Positions 1 through 8,290 of a stretch of DNA of 64,000 nucleotides are shown piece after piece; position 1 is the first letter of the stretch; each line of letters starts with the position of its first letter. The stretch spans positions 2,391,001 through 2,455,000 of the forward strand of contig NZ_CP115174.1 of NCBI RefSeq assembly GCF_027625475.1, read 5' to 3'. Both the position numbers and the translations under genes were made by a program. The notes under the pieces were generated by a model. It worked only from the letters and a program-made list of their open reading frames with translations, did not search any database and was not told where the DNA came from. This DNA is from Sphingomonas abietis. GTDB taxonomy: Bacteria; Pseudomonadota; Alphaproteobacteria; Sphingomonadales; Sphingomonadaceae.

Positions 1-163
1 GCACCAGCAGCCCGCGCATCCCGTAGAATCCGAAGCGTTCCCACGCCTCGATCGAGAAGAGCCGGGCAAGCTGACGTGGGTGCCCCAACCATGAGCCGCC
101 GTCCGTGCGGGCGACATCGGGGGATTGGGGTGCGAAGGTGGCGTCTGCGTCTGGAAGGACCAT
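1..163 (-). CDS. POT/PTR2-family peptide:H+ symporter, N-terminal part only
   Basis: This is the first 54 codons of a gene that runs off the left edge of the window. Reading the minus strand from an ATG at 163-161 gives a polar N-terminus of about 25 residues, then [18 protein letters not shown] and [11 protein letters not shown] 'W-E-R-F-[SG]-[FY]-Y-G-M-R-[AG]-L-L' stretch just after a His-Pro is the hallmark start of transmembrane helix 1 in proton-dependent oligopeptide transporters. A GGAG ribosome site lies about six bases before the ATG (on the minus strand). The family imports di- and tripeptides across the inner membrane. The gene is divergent from the nitroreductase gene and has no evident link to the polysaccharide loci. 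The rest of the protein cannot be seen. Confidence 0.8.
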   Translation of the reverse strand, partial: MVLPDADATFAPQSPDVARTDGGSWLGHPRQLARLFSIEAWERFGFYGMRGLLV

Positions 164-335
164 TGAGGCTCCGAAATAGCTGGCGGGCGGGCATCTCACG
201 CCTCACCGATCATGGCGCGCAGACTAGCGATGGCGGCGGCGGCGGCAAGAGGTGCGAAAGAATATTGCGTTCCTCGGTCGGCGTTGTGGCGCCCCCGCTG
301 TCGACGGCCGTCGTCCACTTTGCTAATCGGCTGCC
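164..335. promoter_or_regulatory. Divergent intergenic region (POT transporter / nitroreductase)
   Basis: These 172 bases separate two genes transcribed away from each other and must hold both promoters. A purine/GGC-rich run at about 229-246 is the only obvious feature. I could not identify a convincing -35/-10 pair. Confidence 0.4.
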
Positions 336-908
336 ATGCTCAACGATCTGTCCACGCCCGCCACGCTCGCTGCAACCCGCCGTTCGGGCAAGCCCCGCGA
401 GATCGTCGCCCCCGGCCCGAACACGGCGCAGATGCAGCGCGTCCTCACCGCCGCAATGCGGGTGCCTGATCATGGCAAACTGGCGCCCTGGCGGTTCGTG
501 GTGATCGGCGAGGACCGGCGCGATGCATTCGCCACTTTGCTGCAACAGGCGTGGCGCAGCGAACATGGCAGCGAGGATCGACCCGATGTCGAGGCGATCA
601 ACCAGTTCGCACGCCAGGCGCCCGCGCTGGTGGTGGTGATCTCGACGCCGATCCCCGGCAGCAAAATCCCGGTGTGGGAGCAGGAGCTTTCGGCCGGTGC
701 GGCGTGCATGGCGATGCTGACCGCGGCCCATGCGGAAGGCTTCGTCGGCGGCTGGCTGAGCGGCTGGGCGGCCTATTCGCCTATGGTGGCCGAAGGGCTC
801 GGCCATCCCGGCGGGCGGATTGCGGGCTTCCTCTTCCTCGGCACGGCCGGCAAGGATGCGGAAGAACGTCCCCGCCCGTCCTACGATAGTATCGTTTCGT
901 GCTGGTGA
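336..908 (+). CDS. Nitroreductase-family FMN oxidoreductase (YdjA-like)
   Basis: The product is 190 aa, the normal length for the short YdjA/TdsD-like branch of NAD(P)H-dependent nitroreductases. The N-terminus has the FMN-phosphate-binding pattern TRRSGKPREI. It is followed by AAMRVPDHGKLAPWRFVV, which matches the conserved 'A-P-D-H-[GK]-x-L-x-P-W-R' of this branch. A Gly-rich segment around residues 120-160 (AGAACMAMLTAAHAEGFVGG) is the usual dimer/FMN contact helix. These soluble flavoproteins reduce nitro or quinone compounds; the natural substrate is unknown. It stands alone, 49 bases before a GntR regulator on the same strand, so the two may be co-regulated. Confidence 0.85.
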   Translation: MLNDLSTPATLAATRRSGKPREIVAPGPNTAQMQRVLTAAMRVPDHGKLAPWRFVVIGEDRRDAFATLLQQAWRSEHGSEDRPDVEAINQFARQAPALVVVISTPIPGSKIPVWEQELSAGAACMAMLTAAHAEGFVGGWLSGWAAYSPMVAEGLGHPGGRIAGFLFLGTAGKDAEERPRPSYDSIVSCW

Positions 909-932
909 TGCCGAAAGCGGCTTGACCCGCCA

Positions 933-950
933 TGCTGTGTTACTACAGCA
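933..950. promoter_or_regulatory. Perfect inverted repeat TGCTGT-N6-ACAGCA, candidate GntR operator
   Basis: The 6-base arms are exactly complementary with a 6-base spacer, and the repeat ends seven bases before the regulator's ATG at 958. A TTGACC (-35-like) lies at 922-927, so the palindrome sits where the core promoter and transcription start should be. An autoregulatory operator is the natural reading. The same protein would also affect any transcript coming through from the nitroreductase gene. Confidence 0.5.
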
Positions 951-957
951 CGTCGGC

Positions 958-1299
958 ATGGCCCATGATGATCGCCCCGTCTATATCCGCCTGCGCGACG
1001 TGATCGCCGACGCGATCCTCGAGGGACGATATAAGGACGGTGACGCGTTGCCGTCCGTCCGGTCGCTGGCCGCCGAGCATGGCGCCAATCCGCTGACCGT
1101 CGCGAAGGCCTATCAGAGCTTCCAGGATGATGGGCTCGTCACCGTTCGCCGTGGCGTCGGCATGTTCGTCGCCCAAGGCGCCTCGGTTCGGCTCCGCCGT
1201 CGGGCTCGCGAGCAGTTCCTGCAGGTGGAGTGGCCAAGGATACGCGCGCAGATCGAGCGGCTTGATCTGAACATGACCGACCTGTTCGATATGGCCTGA
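958..1299 (+). CDS. GntR-family transcriptional regulator, YtrA-like short form
   Basis: The product is 113 aa. Residues 1-75 form a GntR winged helix-turn-helix: DRPVYIRLRDVIADAIL, then DGDALPSVRSLAAEHGANPL with the recognition helix, then a wing ending in RRGVGMFV. The remaining ~40 residues are a short basic helical tail instead of a FadR/HutC-type ligand domain, which is the YtrA-subfamily architecture. YtrA-type regulators usually control transporter or stress genes and repress themselves. I chose the ATG at 958 because the homologous core starts there; the reading frame is open further upstream, but into the nitroreductase gene. The palindrome at 933-950 is immediately upstream. Effector and targets cannot be told from sequence. 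Confidence 0.85.
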   Translation: MAHDDRPVYIRLRDVIADAILEGRYKDGDALPSVRSLAAEHGANPLTVAKAYQSFQDDGLVTVRRGVGMFVAQGASVRLRRRAREQFLQVEWPRIRAQIERLDLNMTDLFDMA

Positions 1300-1431
1300 T
1301 CGCGAGCCGGCCCGATTTGGACCGCCGGCATTGCTTTCGGGAGGGTCGGGTTGGCCGCTCGCGGCAGATCCGCCTCAACCGATCGACATCCCGCGTCCGG
1401 ATCGATCGATCGACGGCGACGCTTCCGCCCT

Positions 1432-1476
1432 AATACGCTCCGACCCCAATACCCTCCGACCCCAATACCCTCCGAC
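1432..1476. repeat. 16-bp tandem repeat, 2.8 copies
   Basis: The units are AATACGCTCCGACCCC (1432-1447), AATACCCTCCGACCCC (1448-1463) and AATACCCTCCGAC (1464-1476). They lie between the GntR gene and the 3' end of the minus-strand sugar transferase gene, 31 bases beyond its stop. The copies are nearly identical, which suggests recent slippage. No function is evident; the repeat is in a convergent 3' region, so it does not touch a promoter. Confidence 0.85.
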
Positions 1477-1506
1477 AACGTCCCCAGCCTTGCCGGCCGA
1501 GGATGG

Positions 1507-2907
1507 TCAATAAGCGTTGCGATGGACGACCACACGCAGCGTGGCGATGAGGATCGAGATATCGCGCAGCACCGTCCAGCCGGTGACATATTCCAGATCG
1601 GACTGAAGGCGATTGATGAGATCGGACTGGAGCAAGGTGGCGCCGCGGAACCCACGGATCTGCGCCAGTCCGGTCAGTCCCGGCTTGCAGGCATGGCGAT
1701 GCCAATAGCGCTCGTCGATTTCCCAGAACAGGCGATCGCCGGCGAGCGATCCCAGGGCGTGCGGGCGCGGGCCGACGAAGCTCATCTCGCCCCGCAGGAT
1801 GTTCAGAAGCTGGGGCAGTTCATCGATGCTGGTGGCACGGATGATCCGCCCGACACGCGTGATCCGCTCGTCGTCCCGGCCGGTCGAGCGGTGCCCGCGT
1901 GCATCGAGGCTTTCCGATCGCATACTGCGGAATTTGTAGATGCCGAACAGACGGTTTCCTCGTCCGACGCGGGTCTGGACAAACAATATCGCACCTGCAC
2001 TATCCAGCTTGATCGCGATCGCGACCAGCAGCAGCAGCGGCGACAGCAGGAGCAAGGCAGAGCCGGCAAGCGCCAGATCGAGCGCGCGCTTGAGCCCGCG
2101 CTGGCGCAGATCGAGCGGCCCAGCCGCGACCACGACCGTGGTATGATCCCCGAAACGCCCGGTTCCAAGCGGACCGATTTCGCCCAGCTCCGGGCTGACG
2201 ATCTCGGCGTCGATATTCGCCCCCTTCAACACCATCGCCCATTTGCGACGCAATTCGGCGGGACAGGCGATCACCACCCGGTCGGCGGGCGCCAGCAGGC
2301 GCCCGATGCGATCGAGCATCAGAGGATCGGACAGGTCGCATCGCAGCCCCATCGACGCGGCATCGATGACGAATGCCCCCGGCGGCGAGGACAATTCGCA
2401 TCCATCCACCACCAGGATTTCGCTATTAACCTGCGATCCGAAGCGATGGAGCACGGCGGTATGAAAGAGCACCCGCTCCACGCCGATGAAAAGACTTCCC
2501 AACATGCCGCCGATCAGCAGCATCATTCGCGAAACCTGCTCGCCGGCCTTGAGGAAGAACGCCGCCAGGACGACGCCCGCACATGCGATCAGCACCGATC
2601 GCACCGCCAGTTCGACGCCCTTCTTCCGCCTCGCCAACCCGTCCGAGCCGAACGCGCCGCTGTTCAGGCTGGCCAGCACATAGAAAAGGACGAAGGCATA
2701 TATAATCGGCGCCGTGGTAGAGAATTCACGGTTTCCCGGCCAGGCGACACTGGCAATGACCGCCGCCGCGATCAGGCAGCCGATATCGAGCCCGAACAGC
2801 AGGATCTGCAATTGAAGCCGATGAATCAAGCGACGAGGGGGGAGCGCCAACTCCTGGAACGAAGGGTGCTTAATATCCTGTCGTGCCATATCCGAGTTGA
2901 CCGTCAC
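1507..2907 (-). CDS. Polyprenyl-phosphate sugar-1-phosphate transferase (EPS-initiating enzyme)
   Basis: The product is 466 aa with the classic WbaP/GelB-like plan. It has four N-terminal membrane helices (about 33-55, 65-85, 100-120, 127-147), a soluble linker with a Rossmann-like half (about 160-255), then a C-terminal bacterial sugar transferase domain. In that domain KRALDL (273-278) precedes the re-entrant helix, followed by QTRVG (311-315), KFRSM (325-329), DELPQL (362-367), FVGPRP (377-382) and KPGLTGLAQ (408-416). The enzyme moves a hexose-1-phosphate from a nucleotide sugar to undecaprenyl phosphate on the inner membrane, the first step of repeat-unit assembly. The sugar is not predictable, though the length and layout fit glucose-specific sphingomonad enzymes. 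The start is GTG 2907; ATG 2889 is an alternative. It is divergent from a second transferase of the same superfamily. Confidence 0.9.
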   Translation of the reverse strand: MTVNSDMARQDIKHPSFQELALPPRRLIHRLQLQILLFGLDIGCLIAAAVIASVAWPGNREFSTTAPIIYAFVLFYVLASLNSGAFGSDGLARRKKGVELAVRSVLIACAGVVLAAFFLKAGEQVSRMMLLIGGMLGSLFIGVERVLFHTAVLHRFGSQVNSEILVVDGCELSSPPGAFVIDAASMGLRCDLSDPLMLDRIGRLLAPADRVVIACPAELRRKWAMVLKGANIDAEIVSPELGEIGPLGTGRFGDHTTVVVAAGPLDLRQRGLKRALDLALAGSALLLLSPLLLLVAIAIKLDSAGAILFVQTRVGRGNRLFGIYKFRSMRSESLDARGHRSTGRDDERITRVGRIIRATSIDELPQLLNILRGEMSFVGPRPHALGSLAGDRLFWEIDERYWHRHACKPGLTGLAQIRGFRGATLLQSDLINRLQSDLEYVTGWTVLRDISILIATLRVVVHRNAY

Positions 2908-3279
2908 GACGCCCCCCGGCGAATTCCGACTCGATCCGTGGATGACGGATCTGCATTAAATTGCATTTAGCGAATTTTGTGCGGCACAGCAATTGATACG
3001 AACTCATTTCAAGTCGAAACGCATATTCCCTCAAATCGGCCTTTTCTGTCTTTCCAATAGGATGGGTCGCTTGTCCACCGGAATAGGTGGCTCGTCTCCC
3101 GCGATCTGGAGCGCGCCAATCCATCCGGCCATCGGCAAATCATTCCGCAACTAAAAATAGCAGGTAGACAGCGGCCGATATCAGCCAGATTATAGCCGAA
3201 AGTAGATCCTGGCTTTCCGATGGCGGGCCGTTGACACGATGAATGGATAAGCCGGGGGCTTCGTGAAGGGTAACGGTGC
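2908..3279. promoter_or_regulatory. Divergent 372-base intergenic region between two sugar transferase genes
   Basis: The region is AT-richer than its surroundings at 2950-3040 and must hold promoters for both the minus-strand (1507-2907) and plus-strand (3280-4569) genes. A perfect TTGACA is at 3231-3236 on the plus strand, but no good -10 box lies 16-18 bases downstream. A weak hairpin CCACC-N6-GGTGG is at 3075-3090. A GAAGGG ribosome site (3265-3270) precedes the GTG start at 3280. I see no small gene in it. Confidence 0.45.
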
Positions 3280-4569
3280 GTGCTGATGTTGCGCGATCCG
3301 GTCGTAGGGCGTTTGGGGAGCGTCATCGACAAGCTGAGAGTGCAACTCGCGCTCGGCCTGTTGGGTGGCGTATTGCTGCCGACTCTCATGCTGCTGCCCT
3401 ATCTTGGCGACGAGACCCGTGCCGGTCGCGGCGTCACCTACAGCATCGTCGGGGGCACATTGGCGATTATCGCCGCGACACTGATCGTCCGCCGGGTATC
3501 CTCCTTTCCCGGAACCCGTGCATTCACCTATATTCTGCCGTCTTTCGCCAGCTGCTATGGGCTTGTACTGGCCGGGCTCTTTCTGGCGCGCCTCGAATAT
3601 AACCGGCTGTTCCTGTCGGTTTCCTTTGCGCTCTCCTTGCTGATCGCGCTGGGCACCGCATTGCACATCGCGCGCACCGTGCGCCGCTGCTTCTGGCTGG
3701 TGCCGTTCGGCCGCACCGAGCGGATGCGCGAAGCCTCCCATGTCGACTGGGTCGTGCTGACCTCCCCGGTCGTGCCGAGCGATCCCAATGCGGTGATCGT
3801 CGCCGACCTCCAGCATGACCATGACGACGCCTGGGCCCATATGCTGGCGGTGGCGGCCGTCACCGGCCACGCCGTCTATCACACCAAGGTGTTGATGGAG
3901 TCGCTCACCGGACGGGTCTCGATGGACCATCTTTCCGAAAACAGCTTCGGCTCGCTCCTGCCGAATCTCGCTTACGTCCATATCAAGCGGACGATCGACT
4001 TGCTCGGCGTCGTGTTCCTCCTGCCCTTTCTTGTGATCCCCTTGCTGGTGATCGCGATGCTGGTGAAACTCAGCTCGCCGGGGCCTGTCTTCTTCGTCCA
4101 GGAGCGCATGGGGCATCGGGGCGTGCCGTTCCGAATGGTCAAGTTCCGGACCATGTATGTCCGCGCCAAATCCGGGTCCGAAGCCGCACGCGGCGATGCG
4201 ATGACGGCAAACCGCGATCTGCGCGTCACCGCCATCGGCCATATTCTGCGCCGCAGCCGGCTGGACGAGCTGCCCCAGATCTGGAACATCGTCAAAGGCG
4301 AGATGAGCTGGATCGGCCCTCGCCCGGAAGCCATCCCTTTGTCACAGTGGTATCAAGGCGATATTCCTTTCTACCATTATCGCCACATCATCCGGCCCGG
4401 CATTTCGGGCTGGGCGCAGGTCAATCAGGGGCATGTCACCGATCTCGAAGCGGTTCGGGACAAGCTCAAATATGATTTCTATTACATCAAGAACTTCTCG
4501 GCGTGGCTCGATCTGCTGATCTCACTGAAGACGCTCAGGGTCATCTCAAACGGGTTCGGTGCCCGTTGA
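3280..4569 (+). CDS. Second polyprenyl-phosphate sugar transferase
   Basis: The product is 429 aa. The N-terminus has about four membrane helices (24-42, 56-70, 84-103, 110-131), a soluble linker, then the sugar transferase domain. IKRTID (235-240) leads into a hydrophobic re-entrant helix, followed by KFRTM (288-292), DELPQ (329-333), GPRPE (346-350) and RPGISGWAQV. It has the same catalytic core as the enzyme at 1507-2907, but the two sequences diverge well beyond recent duplication: KFRTM versus KFRSM, and GPRPE versus GPRPH. The spacing of GAAGGG (3265-3270) favours GTG 3280 over ATG 3286. It likely initiates a repeat unit on undecaprenyl phosphate. Having two such enzymes implies two donor sugars or two polymers, which fits the two export systems in this window. 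Confidence 0.9.
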   Translation: MLMLRDPVVGRLGSVIDKLRVQLALGLLGGVLLPTLMLLPYLGDETRAGRGVTYSIVGGTLAIIAATLIVRRVSSFPGTRAFTYILPSFASCYGLVLAGLFLARLEYNRLFLSVSFALSLLIALGTALHIARTVRRCFWLVPFGRTERMREASHVDWVVLTSPVVPSDPNAVIVADLQHDHDDAWAHMLAVAAVTGHAVYHTKVLMESLTGRVSMDHLSENSFGSLLPNLAYVHIKRTIDLLGVVFLLPFLVIPLLVIAMLVKLSSPGPVFFVQERMGHRGVPFRMVKFRTMYVRAKSGSEAARGDAMTANRDLRVTAIGHILRRSRLDELPQIWNIVKGEMSWIGPRPEAIPLSQWYQGDIPFYHYRHIIRPGISGWAQVNQGHVTDLEAVRDKLKYDFYYIKNFSAWLDLLISLKTLRVISNGFGAR

Positions 4570-4693
4570 GGCCCCGCCGCCAGCCGCGCTTCATGGGGCT
4601 TGCCCGCGGCCACTTTCTTCCGTGGCGGAAAGGCCCTAAACGCGAACGCGAAGGACGGCACGTTTCGCCATCCTGAGCGTTCCGGACATCATA

Positions 4694-5470
4694 GTGCGCA
4701 TACCATCATTTCTGCGCCGGAAAGCCGGCCATGTCGAACCGACAAGCGCGCCCGCCATTCCGCCCGGCGAGCGCGTCTATGCGATCGGCGATGTCCACGG
4801 CTGCGCCGACGAACTGGAACGCTTGCTCGATATGATCGCGCAGGACCATGCGGCTCGCGGCCCCGCCAGGCAGACGGTGATCCTGCTCGGCGATCTGGTC
4901 AATCGCGGCCCCGATTCCGCCCGTGCGGTCCAGGTGGCGCGAGACCTGCTGGCATCGGGCACGGGGCGCCTCGTGAAGGGCAATCATGAGGAGCTGTTCA
5001 TCCTCGCCGGCCGCGGCGACCGCCGGGCGATCCGCACTCTTCTGGCGGTCGGCGGCCTCACCACTCTGGCCAGCTTCGGTTTGACCGACGAGGAGATCCA
5101 TGGCGGAAACTATCACGACCTCGCGCTGCTGCTGAAGCAGAGGATTCCTCGCGACATATTGGCCTTTCTCGATGCCGCCGAACAGAAGATCGCGATCGGC
5201 GACTATCTGTTCGTCCATGCCGGCATTCGCCCCGGCGTCCCGATCACCGAGCAGAACAGCGCCGATCTCCGCTGGATTCGCGACGAATTCCTGACGAGTC
5301 AGGCCGCGCATGGCGCGATGGTGGTCCACGGCCACACGATCACCGAAACCGTCGCCGAGCGGGAAAATCGAATCGGTATCGATACGGGCGCGTATCAGAG
5401 CGGCATTTTGACTGCGATCGGGCTGGAGGGCAGCGCCCGCTGGTTCCTTTCAACGACTGCGAAACTCTAG
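4694..5470 (+). CDS. PPP-family metallophosphoesterase (serine/threonine protein phosphatase-like)
   Basis: The product is 258 aa from a GTG start. Metal-binding motifs appear in order: GDVHG (32-36), GDLVNRG (66-72), GNHE (96-99), a later VHAGIRPG, and VVHGHT near the C-terminus. This is the signature of bacterial PrpA/ApaH-like phosphatases with a dinuclear metal centre. It is a soluble enzyme; substrates could be phosphoproteins, diadenosine polyphosphates or similar. It lies between a polymer-initiating transferase and the export lipoprotein, so a role in dephosphorylating the polysaccharide machinery is possible. Note that the Wzc-type kinases here phosphorylate tyrosine, and no low-molecular-weight tyrosine phosphatase gene is present nearby. 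Confidence 0.85.
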   Translation: MRIPSFLRRKAGHVEPTSAPAIPPGERVYAIGDVHGCADELERLLDMIAQDHAARGPARQTVILLGDLVNRGPDSARAVQVARDLLASGTGRLVKGNHEELFILAGRGDRRAIRTLLAVGGLTTLASFGLTDEEIHGGNYHDLALLLKQRIPRDILAFLDAAEQKIAIGDYLFVHAGIRPGVPITEQNSADLRWIRDEFLTSQAAHGAMVVHGHTITETVAERENRIGIDTGAYQSGILTAIGLEGSARWFLSTTAKL

Positions 5471-5569
5471 GCCGATGGCTGCTCCGGTACTTGCCGGGCG
5501 ATCGGGTTTGACCTAGACAAAAATCGGGGGCCGGAACTTATTCCAGGTCCGGGGCGTGGGGATTGGCGG

Positions 5570-6259
5570 TTGCGCGTAGGAACCCGATGGCTGGTGCAGT
5601 TGATGGCATTGGCGTTGTTGGCCGGCTGCGCCCAGCGCGACCGGCATATGGCCTATAATCCATCCAGTTTTACGGCACCTGATCCGGCCTTGAACACCGA
5701 TTCGCTGACGACCTACCGCCTGGGAACGGACGACGTGGTCACGGTGACGGTGTTCGGCGTGGATTCGCTGACCGGCGACCGGACGGTCGATGCGGCGGGC
5801 AATCTCAGCATGCCGTTGATCGGATCGGTTCCCGCCGCGGACAAGACGGCAGCCGAACTGCAAGCCGAGCTCACCGCGAAACTCGGTGCGCGCTATCTTC
5901 AGAATCCGCAGGTCACCGTGGTCCTGAAAGCGGCGGCGGCGCGCGAAGTGACGGTCGACGGTTCGGTGAGCACGCCGGGGCTGTACCCGATCGGCAACAG
6001 GACGACGCTCCTCAAGACCATCGCGATGGCCCATGGCACCTCGCAAGGGGCCAATCCGAAGAAGGTCGTGGTGTTTCGCCAGATCAAGGGGGAGCGCAAC
6101 GCCGCCGCCTTCGATCTGACGACGATCCGCAACGGCATCGATCCTGATCCGACGATCTATCCGAACGACATCGTCGTCGTCGATGGCAAGCAGACCAGCC
6201 TGTTCTGGACGACGCTGTTGCAGACAGTACCTCTGGCGGCGCTCTTCACGCGCTTCTGA
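5570..6259 (+). CDS. Polysaccharide export outer-membrane lipoprotein (Wza/GelD-like)
   Basis: The product is 229 aa from a TTG start. It has a lipoprotein signal peptide with lipobox LLAGC, making Cys20 the lipidated residue. A Poly_export domain follows (LGTDDVVTVTVFGVDSLT, then NLSMPLIGSVPAADKTAAEL), then an SLBB-like segment containing VDGSVSTPGLYPIG. The C-terminus ends in a hydrophobic stretch. Wza-type proteins form the outer-membrane exit pore for capsular or exopolysaccharide with a Wzc-type kinase partner, here encoded at 8291. At 229 residues it is shorter than E. coli Wza (379), as usual for sphingomonad and rhizobial versions. No in-frame ATG fits before the signal peptide, so TTG is the likely start. 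Confidence 0.9.
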   Translation: MRVGTRWLVQLMALALLAGCAQRDRHMAYNPSSFTAPDPALNTDSLTTYRLGTDDVVTVTVFGVDSLTGDRTVDAAGNLSMPLIGSVPAADKTAAELQAELTAKLGARYLQNPQVTVVLKAAAAREVTVDGSVSTPGLYPIGNRTTLLKTIAMAHGTSQGANPKKVVVFRQIKGERNAAAFDLTTIRNGIDPDPTIYPNDIVVVDGKQTSLFWTTLLQTVPLAALFTRF

Positions 6260-6382
6260 GAATATATAATGGCGATCAAGTCCTGCGGGTCGCACAGTCA
6301 AGAGCAGTGTTGCAGCTTTAGTGTCGCCCTGTTAGGCTCGATCTGGGAACCGCTGCGGCGCGGTAGAATTTGAGGGGTTCTA

Positions 6383-6634
6383 ATGGCTAAAATGATGATA
6401 TTCGGGGCCGTTCTGGCTCTCGCGGCCAGTGGGCCGGCGATGGCGGCGCAGACGGGCGATTCTTCCGCGCCGTCGAATGCGACGAGCGGCACGGCCAAGG
6501 GTGGCGCCCAGCACGCGGGTGTCTTCCGCAGCCCCACCAATATTGCGATCGCTCTCGGCGGTCTCGCGGCGGTGGGCGTCGGCGTTGCCGTCGCGACGAG
6601 CGGCCATGACGGTCATCGCCCTACGAGCCCGTGA
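6383..6634 (+). CDS. Small secreted or membrane protein with C-terminal RPTSP
   Basis: The product is 83 aa. It has a cleavable-type signal peptide (about 1-21, ending AMA before AQ), a Ser/Thr/Gly/Ala-rich linker, one hydrophobic glycine/alanine-rich helix (about 53-73), and a short His/Asp tail ending in RPTSP. A GAGGGG ribosome site is at 6372-6377. I recall many sphingomonad genomes encoding tiny proteins with this plan (signal, glycine-rich helix, charged tail ending in PTSP), but I know of no assigned function. Its place between the export lipoprotein and the ligase/polymerase gene suggests an accessory role in EPS export or envelope anchoring. Confidence 0.7.
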   Translation: MAKMMIFGAVLALAASGPAMAAQTGDSSAPSNATSGTAKGGAQHAGVFRSPTNIAIALGGLAAVGVGVAVATSGHDGHRPTSP

Positions 6635-6674
6635 CATCTGAACGGTATCGTTTTTACTGATTTCGATATTGCAG

Positions 6675-6706
6675 CGCTCCGCAGTCGATAGCGATCCTGC
6701 GGAGCG
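6675..6706 (+). repeat. 10-bp perfect stem hairpin, possible terminator or attenuator
   Basis: CGCTCCGCAG (6675-6684) and CTGCGGAGCG (6697-6706) are exact inverted copies around a 12-base loop. The hairpin lies 40 bases after the small-protein stop and 47 bases before the next start. No T-run follows, so it is not a standard intrinsic terminator. It may be an mRNA-stabilising or processing element that separates expression of the upstream and downstream genes. Confidence 0.5.
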
Positions 6707-6753
6707 GCGTGCCGGCGTCGTTGCATTCCTGGATCAAGCCTGGAGCTTTATAG

Positions 6754-8163
6754 TTGTCGCGCGCGATCAGCCGATATCTGGCACCCATCTATCTGACGCT
6801 GTGTCTGCTGCTGGGAGGGGCTAGTGCGGCTGGCTTTCTGGCGAACTGCGCTCTGCAACTGATCGGGCTATTGTGCATCCTGACGGTGGTCCTGTCCGGC
6901 TCGTTGCCGGTGCTGCCGCGACCGGCCCGCCTTCTACTTTGCCTGTTCGGCGCGGCGGCGGCGTTGTTGCTGTTCGAGCTGCTGCCCTTGCCGCCTTTTC
7001 TCTGGCAGCTGCTGCCCGGGCGCGGCGTGGAGGCGCAGGGCTATGCACTGCTCGGCATGAGCGCACCGTGGCTGCCCGTCACGCTGTCGCCAGACGGCAC
7101 GCTGTCCGCCCTCGCATCGCTGATCCCTCCCGTCGCCATGATTCTGCTGGTCTATGCGTCGTCCGGCTATGGGCGGCTGTTTTCCGTCTATGCGCTGGTC
7201 GCGATCGCGATCCTGTCGATCCTGCTCGGGCTGTTCCAGAGAATGCAGGGGCCCGACTCCCCTTATTATATCTATGAAGTGACCAATCTCGGCGGCGTCG
7301 TCGGCTTTTTCGCGAACCGCAATCACCTCGCCACATTGCTGCTGACGACGCTGCCGTTCGTGAGCGCGCTGGCGGTCAGTCCCAAGCGCAATGCCAAGCA
7401 GGATGAGTCGAAGGTCGGCCGCCTGATGATCACGTGCTGCATGGGCCTGCTCATCGCGGTCGGCATTCTGGTGGTGAAGTCCGCCGCAGGCTGGATGCTT
7501 CTTCCGCCCACCCTGTTCGCAGGCGTGGCGATCTTCCTGCGCGGCGAAAGCGGCGTGGTGCCCCGCCCGGTGTTGCAGATCGGCACGCTGCTGTGTGTGG
7601 TCTGTGTCATCGCGTCGATCGCGGTGCCGATCAAATCGAACGATCTCGGCGACAAGCTGAGCGGCATCGACCCCCATATGCGCAACCAGTCGATCCGCAC
7701 GACGGCGGCCGCCTCGCTGCACTATCTGCCATTCGGATCGGGCGGCGGCACCTTCACCCGCGTCTATCCCGAATATGAGAATGCCGAAAACGCGTCGCTG
7801 GAATATCTCAATCATGCCCATGACGATTATGTCGAAGTCGCGCTGGAGCATGGCCTGCCCGGTATCGCGCTGATCGTCGCGGCATTCATTTTCTGGCTGA
7901 CGCTGGTCCGCCAGGTCTGGGCTCGCGAACGGGGCGATGCCCTGGCCCGTGCCGGTTCGATCGCGGTCGGCCTCATTTTCGCGCATTCCATTGTCGATTA
8001 CCCGCTGCGCACGGCGGCCATCGCGGCCGTCGCGGCGCTCGCCGCCTCACTGATGGTCGCGCCCGAGTCCGCGGAGATGCCGAACTGGCAATCCACGCGC
8101 CGGCAGAGGCGGAAGAGGGGCAAGAGCGCACGGACGATCGATATTTCGGTGACAAACCGATGA
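6754..8163 (+). CDS. O-antigen ligase/Wzy-type polymerase family membrane protein
   Basis: The product is 469 aa from a TTG start. It has about ten to twelve hydrophobic helices across its length and a large periplasmic loop. The loop ends in the Wzy_C/WaaL-like motif NHAHDDYVEVALEHG (around residues 353-367), after which a final helix pair and a basic tail (RRQRRKRGKSAR) follow. Such proteins either polymerise lipid-linked repeat units in the periplasm (Wzy) or transfer chains to an acceptor. It is placed between the Wza-type and Wzc-type genes, so it is the first candidate for the locus A polymerase. A second candidate of a different family (EpsG-like) lies at 20884. Confidence 0.8.
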   Translation: MSRAISRYLAPIYLTLCLLLGGASAAGFLANCALQLIGLLCILTVVLSGSLPVLPRPARLLLCLFGAAAALLLFELLPLPPFLWQLLPGRGVEAQGYALLGMSAPWLPVTLSPDGTLSALASLIPPVAMILLVYASSGYGRLFSVYALVAIAILSILLGLFQRMQGPDSPYYIYEVTNLGGVVGFFANRNHLATLLLTTLPFVSALAVSPKRNAKQDESKVGRLMITCCMGLLIAVGILVVKSAAGWMLLPPTLFAGVAIFLRGESGVVPRPVLQIGTLLCVVCVIASIAVPIKSNDLGDKLSGIDPHMRNQSIRTTAAASLHYLPFGSGGGTFTRVYPEYENAENASLEYLNHAHDDYVEVALEHGLPGIALIVAAFIFWLTLVRQVWARERGDALARAGSIAVGLIFAHSIVDYPLRTAAIAAVAALAASLMVAPESAEMPNWQSTRRQRRKRGKSARTIDISVTNR

Positions 8164-8290
8164 CAGCTGATCGCGGCCCCGTTGCGCAGGGCTCGGCCTT
8201 GCCGCTTGCCATGCGGGGCGATGCCACTGCATCTTCGCCCATGCGATTGCCGATCGCGAGCAGCAGCCTTTTCCGGACAAACGCGATATC

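Noticed and set aside
210..959. A 249-codon minus-strand frame opposite the nitroreductase
   Set aside because: Antisense to a clear flavoprotein with conserved motifs; its own product has no recognisable feature.
3231..3259. Sigma-70 promoter from the perfect TTGACA at 3231-3236
   Set aside because: The 16-18 base position downstream is a G-run, with no -10-like hexamer; GATAAG lies only nine bases away.
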